Source of the DNA: a virus | Strand: one strand, 5' to 3' | Length of the DNA stretch: 32,511 nt | IMG/VR virus record: IMGVR_UViG_3300009507_000068 | Span: 1 to 32,511 of that record | Shown: one piece after another, positions 27,712 through 32,511 of the stretch | How positions within the stretch are numbered: the first letter of the stretch is position 1 | Layout of the letters: each line of letters starts with the position of its first letter | Made by a program: the position numbers and the translations under genes | Notes under the pieces: model-generated | What the model was told of the DNA's origin: nothing | The model's database searches: none | What the model saw: the letters and a program-made list of their open reading frames with translations, nothing else

Positions 27712-28094
27712 TCCAGCCGAGATAATGCTCGTTGCCGGTGGAGTGGTTAAGTCCAACAGGCTGTATGCTACAAAAACCCCTTAGCACTAGGAACGAGGCG
27801 GGGGATAATACGGTATAGCGTAAATTTTAATAATTTACGGTGTAGCGTATGATATCGACGTAGGTTGGGTAAGGTTAGAGCCCAGTAGCAAAGTCAAATA
27901 CCTATTTCCAAGTCTCGACTAATAAAACTCACATGAAGTTTTCGAGAGACGGAGCCTGTTGCATGGTTCCGTCTGACCAAACAATCTACATGAAGTAATT
28001 ACAATATTACTACGTAATATTGTCCTAATCATTTAATAAAACGAAGTGATATAGTTTGAGCGATAGCGAAAACTTGTATGAGCTTGCTCATACA
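27712..28094 (+). ncRNA. Group I intron-like structured RNA (subgroup IA-like), no ORF inside
   Basis: The gene-free stretch 27703-28132 folds by eye into group I topology. P3 is 27860-27867 (GTAGGTTG) with 27982-27989 (CAATCTAC). P7 is 27914-27921 (CTCGACTA) with 28052-28060 (TAGTTTGAG), with one bulged T. The R-like GACTAATA and S-like GTGATATAGTTTGA resemble GACUANA and AAGAUAUAGUCC of phage introns. Hairpins are 27924-27942 (P7.1-like), 27947-27974 (P7.2-like, 10 bp), 28001-28023 (P8, 10 bp, loop TAC) and 28075-28094 (P9, loop CTTG). P4 may be GGG 27867-27869 with CCC 27881-27883. Upstream, 27734-27761, 27764-27772 with 27841-27849, and 27819-27839 can also pair. Splice sites and the interrupted gene are not identified. 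It could be an intergenic intron, a degenerate one, or a retained ribozyme. Confidence 0.62.
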
Positions 28095-28099
28095 TTAAT

Positions 28100-28107
28100 C
28101 ATAAATA
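28100..28107 (+). promoter_or_regulatory. Putative late promoter of the internal head protein gene
   Basis: CATAAATA, identical to the element upstream of gp6 on the other strand, lies 25 bases before the ATG at 28133 and just after the P9-like hairpin. It fits a gp55-dependent late -10 box upstream of a virion protein. The AT-rich context limits confidence. Confidence 0.5.
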
Positions 28108-28132
28108 ATATAACTGATAAGGATTAATCAAA

Positions 28133-28939
28133 ATGAAAGTTTATGAGATTGTTGTTGAAGATAAAAATCTGAGTGAAAAACCTGTAGGTATGGTAAAACG
28201 TGGATTGCAAAAAATTGGTGCTTATATAGGATCTGGTGCAGCAGCAGCTAGTGATGCTGTATCTGCTGAAGCAAATAAAATGGCAAAAGAACTTAAAGCA
28301 TGGATGTCTGGCAGTGGTCTAAAACAAATAACAATTGATGATTTAGAAAATTTCCTAGATCAAAAAGGTTACGGTGGTGTAGCCGAAAAAGCAATTGCTG
28401 ATGCAAAGAAAAAATCAAGTGATACTCAAAATGCTATTGGAAAAGCTAGTAAAGCTCTTGGCAAGGCTGCTGGAAAAGTAGCCACAGGCGCACGAGCTTC
28501 GGCTAATGTAGCAGCAAATATTCCTTTACCAAACAGCATGTATGCTGAAGCTGTAAATCCAATAGTTAAAATTGCAAAAGGTGCTGGCCAACTAGCTACA
28601 GCAAGTGATGGTGCTGAGTATGTTTGGGCAGGCGCTATGTGGATTAATAATGCAACTGCACAGCCTGCTAAAAAAGCTATTAATCAAGAGCTAGGTAATC
28701 CTGCAGACCAATCTAATCAGCCTCTTACTCCAAAAGAAATTGATCTAGCAATACTTGCAGCAGTACAAATGGGTTATAAAAATCGTGGAGTAAGTCAAAC
28801 AAAAGGGCGATTTGGTGCTAACAAAACTCCAGCAGCAACTCCAGGTGCTGCTCCAGCAGCAACATCAGCTAATGATAAAGCAATCAAGGCGTTGAGTGCT
28901 AAAGCTGACAAACTTGGTATGAAGGTTGTCCCTAAGTAA
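28133..28939 (+). CDS. Probable internal head protein with T4-like capsid-targeting N-terminus
   Basis: 268 residues. An in-frame TAA lies just upstream, and AAGGA provides the SD, so the start is firm. The first 15 residues (MKVYEIVVEDKNLSE) resemble the T4 capsid-targeting sequence MKTYQEFI.E. LSE then gives an (L/I)-X-E site of the kind cut by the gp21 prohead protease. The rest is Ala/Lys-rich and helical (GKASKALGKAAGKVATGARA) and ends in an alanine/proline linker and a basic tail (ADKLGMKVVPK). T4 proteins of this class are packed in the head and injected with DNA. I know no specific family. The role is inferred from the N-terminus and the late promoter. Confidence 0.6.
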   Translation: MKVYEIVVEDKNLSEKPVGMVKRGLQKIGAYIGSGAAAASDAVSAEANKMAKELKAWMSGSGLKQITIDDLENFLDQKGYGGVAEKAIADAKKKSSDTQNAIGKASKALGKAAGKVATGARASANVAANIPLPNSMYAEAVNPIVKIAKGAGQLATASDGAEYVWAGAMWINNATAQPAKKAINQELGNPADQSNQPLTPKEIDLAILAAVQMGYKNRGVSQTKGRFGANKTPAATPGAAPAATSANDKAIKALSAKADKLGMKVVPK

Positions 28940-28944
28940 AATTT

Positions 28945-28952
28945 TATAAATT
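28945..28952 (+). promoter_or_regulatory. Possible late promoter before the membrane operon (TATAAATT)
   Basis: TATAAATT matches 7 of 8 bases of the late -10 element and lies 60 bases upstream of the first membrane-protein gene, just after the stop of the head-protein gene. No convincing TTGACA-type box is visible in this 73-base gap. Read-through from the upstream gene is equally possible. Confidence 0.3.
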
Positions 28953-29012
28953 CTCTTTACTGATTACTGAGAAATATTTTTCATATATAACTGTAGAAAA
29001 ACGGAGAATAAT

Positions 29013-29489
29013 ATGCCTTTCTGGAAATGGTGGACATCAATTGTTATTATTGCATTAGCAATTTCTTATGCCCAATATCAATTTGATATTTTAAATTTTG
29101 TATACACAAATGATCCAACACGAATTACTGCAATTATTGGAATTATATTTTTACTATGTACTACTAGAATTGGTTATTTAGGTTGGCAAAATCAATTCAC
29201 TTCAGAGTATGATGCCCAATTTTTAAATAACAACAATGATCTATTATGGTTTTGTTCTGATGTAGTAATGTCAATTGGTATGGTAGGAACATTAATTGGA
29301 TTTCTTATTGTACTTACAACCACATTTACAAACATTGATACTACATCAGCACAAGCAATGAAAGAAGTAATTGGAACTCTTGCTTCTGGAATGGGCATTG
29401 CATTAATGACTTCGTTAATTGGGTTAATATCTTCAATTATTTTAAAATTTCAATTAGTTATGTTAGAAAATTCAAATGAGGAGATATAG
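29013..29489 (+). CDS. MotA/TolQ/ExbB-like proton-channel subunit
   Basis: 158 residues with four hydrophobic segments, at about 8-24, 38-58, 84-105 and 119-144. The last two carry the MotA/TolQ/ExbB signature: SIGMVGTLIGFLIVL, then TLASGMGIALMTSLIGLISS, corresponding to the G-T-x-x-G-F and LA-x-G-[IM]-x-x-AL-x-T-[ST]-x-x-GL patterns. Family members form a pentameric channel around a single-TM partner and turn proton flow into motion. The next gene encodes such a partner, overlapping by 14 bases, and the first three genes of this operon all overlap. The protein is short: it lacks the large cytoplasmic domain of MotA. The SD is GGAGA. A phage copy is unusual. The target of the force is unknown. 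Confidence 0.7.
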   Translation: MPFWKWWTSIVIIALAISYAQYQFDILNFVYTNDPTRITAIIGIIFLLCTTRIGYLGWQNQFTSEYDAQFLNNNNDLLWFCSDVVMSIGMVGTLIGFLIVLTTTFTNIDTTSAQAMKEVIGTLASGMGIALMTSLIGLISSIILKFQLVMLENSNEEI

Positions 29490-30117
29490 TTCAAATATAG
29501 CATTTATTGATTTACTATTTAATCTCCTCATTGGATTTACTAGTTTACTTCTTATTGCATTTTTACTTATAAATCCTGTTGCCGAAGAAGGTAAGATTGA
29601 TCCTCGTTCTGAATTTTTAATTACAATGTCATGGTTAGACACTTCAGGAATTGATTTAGATATTTGGATTGAAGGTCCAAATAAAACTATAGTTGGATTT
29701 CCACAAAAGGATGGTGCATTTATTATTCTTGAAAGAGATGATCTTGGAAACACCAATGATATTTTTGTAATAAATGGTGTTGAACAAATTGTAGAAAGAA
29801 ATTTAGAAACAATTAGTATAAATGCAATTGTTCCTGGAGAATATTTTGTTTCAGTACACAATTATAATACAACAATTGAAAACGACGAAGAAGAATACCC
29901 TACACCAGTTACAATTGATTTAATGGATCTTGAACCTTATAGTTTAGTTCTATCAAAACAAGTTTCAGTAAAACTCAAAGAAGAGAAATCTGTTTTTTCT
30001 TTTATGGTTAACGAAAAGGGCGAAATTTATGATTTAAATGACGATATTAATGTAAAGATTAGACCATCACCAAAAGGCGGGACATTACGCCAACACTCTG
30101 GAGAAGCTGCACCATGA
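29476..30117 (+). CDS. ExbD/TolR-like subunit fused to an unrecognised beta-rich domain
   Basis: 213 residues. A short N-terminal tail precedes one TM helix (10-34), in NIAFIDLLFNLLIGFTSLLL, with Asp12 at the place of the proton-binding Asp of ExbD/TolR/MotB. Instead of the usual small ExbD periplasmic domain there is a beta-rich domain (45-185): SWLDTSGIDLDIWIEGPN, FIILERDDLGNTND, VPGEYFVSVHNYN. It resembles YfaP-like or DUF2135-style domains only loosely. The ATG overlaps the channel subunit gene, and no clear SD precedes it, so translation is probably coupled. The GAGGAG just after the ATG could instead serve an unrecognised downstream start. With its neighbour it should form a proton-driven complex in the inner membrane, with this domain in the periplasm. 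Confidence 0.62.
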   Translation: MRRYSSNIAFIDLLFNLLIGFTSLLLIAFLLINPVAEEGKIDPRSEFLITMSWLDTSGIDLDIWIEGPNKTIVGFPQKDGAFIILERDDLGNTNDIFVINGVEQIVERNLETISINAIVPGEYFVSVHNYNTTIENDEEEYPTPVTIDLMDLEPYSLVLSKQVSVKLKEEKSVFSFMVNEKGEIYDLNDDINVKIRPSPKGGTLRQHSGEAAP

Positions 30118-30560
30118 TTGAGATTGTAATAGCATTAGCAATATCTTTATGTATTTTTTTAGCAATATTAGTATATCATTCAACAGCACCATTTTTATTA
30201 AAATTATTATCTCTGCCTTCGTATGCAGTTTTTTTAATCTTCTTAATATACCTGTTGGTTATTATGGCAGGTGCTCCGGTTAAAAAATATCCAGAAGGTA
30301 GTTGGAAATATGTACATCATGAAATAATGTTAGTAGATGAAGAAAAAACTATTTTTATTTGGACGTATAATGATATTGGTAATAGATTACATCAAATACC
30401 ATATGACCGAGAAACTGCTAAAAAATTAGAAAAAGCTAAAAATAGCCAACGTAATGGATTTACCCAAACAGGTGAATTTGAACCAAATGGATCAGGGTTT
30501 ATGGGGTTATTTATGGCCGAACAAAGCGGACTATCTTCAAAAGATTTTATAAAACAATAG
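30114..30560 (+). CDS. Two-TM membrane protein of unknown function
   Basis: 148 residues. The start overlaps the previous stop as ATGA. Hydrophobic segments at 2-21 and 29-53 are followed by a soluble domain (GSWKYVHHEIMLVDEEKTIF, then WTYNDIGNRLHQIPYDRE) and a flexible Gly/Asn-rich tail. I recognise no family. Its place between the ExbD-like and SbmA-like genes suggests an accessory subunit of the same membrane complex. The soluble domain is probably cytoplasmic if both helices span the membrane and the N-terminus is inside. Confidence 0.75.
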   Translation: MIEIVIALAISLCIFLAILVYHSTAPFLLKLLSLPSYAVFLIFLIYLLVIMAGAPVKKYPEGSWKYVHHEIMLVDEEKTIFIWTYNDIGNRLHQIPYDRETAKKLEKAKNSQRNGFTQTGEFEPNGSGFMGLFMAEQSGLSSKDFIKQ

Positions 30561-30569
30561 GAGTCTAAT

Positions 30570-31547
30570 ATGTTTAAGTTCTTTATACAACGACAATGGA
30601 TGCATTGGTCTATAATTGGAACACTTGTAATTTTATTTTCTACATGGTACCAAGTGCAAATTGATGTAGCAATTAATGAATGGTTTGGAAGTTTCTATGA
30701 TAACTTACAACAGGCCCTAGCTGAACCTGGATCTCTAAGTGCTAGTGAGTTTTATGGATCACTAGCTAGTTTTGGATGGCTAGCAGCAAAATTTATTATA
30801 GTAGCAGTTGTAACAAAATATTTTGTTTCGCATTGGATATTCCGTTGGAGAACCAGTATGGTTGAATTTTATCATGATAAACTTCGATTTGCAAGAACTA
30901 TTGAAGGATCATCGCAACGTATACAAGAAGATACTATTAAGTTTGCTAGAATAATGGAAGACTTGGGTGTTGGATTAATGGAAGCAATTATGACATTAAT
31001 TGCCTTTATTCCTATTTTAATTGGACTATCAGCAGCAGTTACACATTTACCTATACTAGGAGAAGTTTCAAATTCTCTTATGTGGGTTGCAATAGCAACA
31101 GCATTAGGAGGTACATTGTTACTTGCCGCAGTTGGAATTAAATTACCAGGCATTGAATATGATATTCAAAAAAGAGAAGCAGGGTATCGAAAGGTATTGG
31201 TCCATGCTGAAGACGATCCAAAAGCAGGACAACCAAAAACTCTCGCTGAATTATTTGATTGGGTAAGAGATATACATTTTAAATCATATTTTCATTATGC
31301 CTATTTTAATATGGTACGTTACAGTTATTTTCAAGGTATGGTGTTAGTGCCATACCTTGCACTTGGACCAACTATACTTGCTGGAACTATTACATTAGGT
31401 GCGCTGCAACAAACTATTAGAGCATTTGGTAGAGTTGAAAGCAGTTTACAATATGTGGTAAAGTCGTGGGCAACAATTGTTGAATTAATCAGTATATGGA
31501 AACGTTTACACGAATTTGAACAGTGTATTAAAGAAAATGAAAAATAA
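30570..31547 (+). CDS. SbmA/BacA-like peptide transporter, N-terminally short
   Basis: 325 residues. It aligns by eye along its whole length with E. coli SbmA (406 residues) from about its residue 80 onward. Shared segments include FYDNLQQAL, FVSHWIFRWRTSM (85-97), IEGSSQRIQEDTIKFAR (111-127), IMTLIAFIPIL (140-150), VGIKLPGIEY (188-197), YRKVLVHAEDD (206-216), FHYAYFNMVR (241-250), ILAGTITLG (269-277) and the final KRLHEFE. SbmA/BacA imports peptides such as microcins and bleomycin using the proton gradient and resembles the TM domain of ABC exporters. The first two helices of SbmA are missing. The start is fixed by the SD GGAG and the preceding stop. It ends two bases before the stop of a convergent gene. 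This is a probable host-derived gene. Confidence 0.85.
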   Translation: MFKFFIQRQWMHWSIIGTLVILFSTWYQVQIDVAINEWFGSFYDNLQQALAEPGSLSASEFYGSLASFGWLAAKFIIVAVVTKYFVSHWIFRWRTSMVEFYHDKLRFARTIEGSSQRIQEDTIKFARIMEDLGVGLMEAIMTLIAFIPILIGLSAAVTHLPILGEVSNSLMWVAIATALGGTLLLAAVGIKLPGIEYDIQKREAGYRKVLVHAEDDPKAGQPKTLAELFDWVRDIHFKSYFHYAYFNMVRYSYFQGMVLVPYLALGPTILAGTITLGALQQTIRAFGRVESSLQYVVKSWATIVELISIWKRLHEFEQCIKENEK

Positions 31548-31548
31548 C

Positions 31549-31794
31549 TTACCAGTAAGGTTGTCCTGTTTTATTTGCAGTTTCTAAATTTTCTTTTATT
31601 AACTGAGCCATAATTTCTCTATCTTCAATTGATAAATTGTATGCTTCGCTTAAAGTGAGTCCGCCTCGCATGTGCCATGATAATTTTGTTAGATGAAATT
31701 TTAATTCTTTGCTTTGGCCTTCTAGGATCTCAACCTCTTCAAGAATCTTGTCAAGGGACCATCTTGAGATCCTTATGCGAAAAAATTTGATTGA
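31549..31794 (-). CDS. Start-less ORF overlapping the gp26-like gene; probable -1 frameshift extension
   Basis: This frame is open from just after a TGA at 31795-31797 to the TAA at 31549 and contains no ATG, GTG or TTG near its beginning. From the shift point it reads KFFRIRISRWSLDKILEE, then WHMRGGLTLSEAYNLS, DREIMAQLIKENLETA and ends TGQPYW. The last part resembles the ENLETTKK-type ends of small baseplate/tail-assembly proteins of marine T4-like phages. It overlaps the end of the gp26-like gene in the -1 frame, joined at slippery bases 31779-31788. The product would be the gp26-like protein extended by about 78 residues. An initiation at a rare codon (ATA, ATT) is the alternative. Confidence 0.65.
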   Translation of the reverse strand, partial: SIKFFRIRISRWSLDKILEEVEILEGQSKELKFHLTKLSWHMRGGLTLSEAYNLSIEDREIMAQLIKENLETANKTGQPYW

Positions 31795-32511
31795 TCAAAT
31801 GTTATAGGTATTGATATTTCCTCAGGTGCTCCTTGATCAATATCTTCTTGAAGTAACGTTACCTTAAATGGTTTTACTGTGAATTTATTTCTTTGTGCAT
31901 CTAGATGTTCAATAACTGTTTTGTATGTTGATTTATCAGTATTATTAAAAAATTCTACTATATGACCAGCATGTGTAACAGTATCTTCTCCTGGAAATTG
32001 TACAGCTATTACACTTCGTGTAACATTAAAGATATTTAGATCTGTAATACGACTAAAACTTTCGTTAAATTTTTCTAATTTTTCTTCGTCAGTTAGACTG
32101 TCATCATTTACTGCTGCAAATAATCTTTGTTCTTCAAACGACTTCATTGCTATTTGCGTAAAATACTTATAAGAAAGAGGTGCTATTTCAAATCGAACTG
32201 TATCTGTATTAATCATATTTTCGTATGGCTCACTAACTAATTGATCCAGTACAGTTCTTAAATCAACTTCAAATGTACGTTCTTCGTTAATTTCTTCTAT
32301 ATTAAATGTTAAATCCATCTTTTCACCATATGTGGCAATACGAATAGCTATTAAAATAGCATCAACATCAATACTTGGAACATGCCAAGCATTTTTAATA
32401 TTAGGCACACAACTTTGAATTACACTAACTGTTGCTTGTCCGTTAAGTAATGCATCTGGTGTTTTTATTGTAAGTTCGTCTTTAGCAGTCATTGCAAAAA
32501 TTGGATAATCA
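31773..32511 (-). CDS. Baseplate hub/tail-assembly protein, gp26-like (5' end outside the window)
   Basis: The frame is open to the right edge, with codons for DYPIFA before the ATG at 32492. That ATG has no SD, so I think the true start lies beyond 32511. If it were used, the protein would be 239 residues. Features are TIKTPDALLNGQATVSVIQS, CVPNIKNAWHVPSIDVDAIL and IAIRIATYGEKMDL, a pattern I associate with proteins annotated gp26 in marine T4-like phages. The end is SNFFA, directly over the slippery sequence. It probably acts in hub or tail assembly. The gene number is less certain than the tail role. Confidence 0.6.
   Translation of the reverse strand, partial: DYPIFAMTAKDELTIKTPDALLNGQATVSVIQSCVPNIKNAWHVPSIDVDAILIAIRIATYGEKMDLTFNIEEINEERTFEVDLRTVLDQLVSEPYENMINTDTVRFEIAPLSYKYFTQIAMKSFEEQRLFAAVNDDSLTDEEKLEKFNESFSRITDLNIFNVTRSVIAVQFPGEDTVTHAGHIVEFFNNTDKSTYKTVIEHLDAQRNKFTVKPFKVTLLQEDIDQGAPEEISIPITFDQSNFFA
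31779..31788 (-). other. Putative -1 ribosomal slippery site (AAATTTTTTC)
   Basis: In the zero frame the codons are TCA AAT TTT TTC. Two overlapping X-XXY-YYZ heptamers are in the right phase: A AAT TTT and T TTT TTC. Slipping back one base gives AAA TTT TTT CGC and enters the start-less downstream frame. The zero-frame stop follows two codons after TTC's neighbour (GCA TAA), as at many frameshift sites. Confidence 0.6.

Noticed and set aside
27739-27761. tRNA-like D-arm (TGGA, loop GTGGTTAAG, TCCA)
   Set aside because: Position 8 is not T, no acceptor partner is visible, and no TTC-containing T-arm is found downstream within the structured region, so there is no tRNA or split tRNA.
27947-27974. 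Group II intron domain V look-alike (GAGCC...GGTTC)
   Set aside because: The hairpin is too short, lacks the two-base bulge and GAAA-type loop, and the flanking pairings fit group I topology better.
28075-28094. Rho-independent terminator at the TGTATGAG/CTCATACA hairpin
   Set aside because: The stem is good but is followed by TTAATC rather than a T run. It fits a P9-like hairpin better.
31762-31780. ATG GTC CCT TGA just after the gp26-like stop as a start for the downstream ORF
   Set aside because: It is in a different frame from the long ORF and closes after three codons.
1-32511. CRISPR arrays, insertion sequences, integrase or attachment sites
   Set aside because: No regularly spaced repeats, transposase motifs or terminal inverted repeats were seen. 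The only repeats are in-gene tandem or short duplicates.

Overview
This window is a piece of an AT-rich, T4-like myovirus genome, most like those of marine T4-superfamily phages (cyanophages and pelagimyophages). The evidence is a baseplate gene set matching T4 gp48/54, gp53, gp5, gp25 and gp6, the replication/recombination pair gp47-gp46, a gp55-like late sigma factor, and a very large tail-associated protein of a type found in marine T4-like phages. No photosynthesis genes are present, so a heterotrophic marine host (SAR11-like or another alphaproteobacterium) is plausible, but the host cannot be fixed from this sequence.

Left two thirds (1-23257, minus strand): a tightly packed late operon read right to left. 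It runs tail-tube cap (gp48/54-like), gp53, a gp27-like hub protein, a gp5-like spike fused to an M15 peptidase, a small membrane protein, a GH104-like lysozyme, gp25, gp6, and a giant structural protein of at least 3493 codons that leaves the window at base 1. Stops and starts mostly touch or overlap. CTAAATA/CATAAATA late-promoter motifs lie upstream of the first gene and of gp6.

Middle (23278-27702, plus strand): gp55, then gp47-gp46, an 88-aa protein and a GIY-YIG nuclease. gp55 and gp47 are each preceded by a near-perfect sigma70 promoter. The gp55 early promoter directly abuts the divergent late promoter of the baseplate operon, so the late sigma factor and one of its main targets share about 75 bases of control DNA.

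27703-28132 has no protein gene. It contains a structured RNA with the P3-P7-P3'-P8-P7'-P9 double-pseudoknot layout of a group I intron, with extra hairpins like those of subgroup IA phage introns.

Right end (28133-32511): first a probable internal head protein with a T4-like capsid-targeting N-terminus. Next come four plus-strand membrane-protein genes: a MotA/TolQ/ExbB-like subunit, an ExbD-like subunit with an extra domain, an unknown two-TM protein and an SbmA/BacA-like peptide transporter lacking its usual N-terminal helices. Meeting them from the other strand is a gp26-like baseplate gene, cut by the right edge. Its 3' end carries a slippery A AAT TTT TTC leading by -1 frameshift into a start-less ORF, an arrangement like tail-assembly chaperones G/GT.

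The most interesting parts are the phage-encoded proton-channel-like plus SbmA-like membrane operon, the group I-like RNA next to a GIY-YIG gene, and the putative frameshift.
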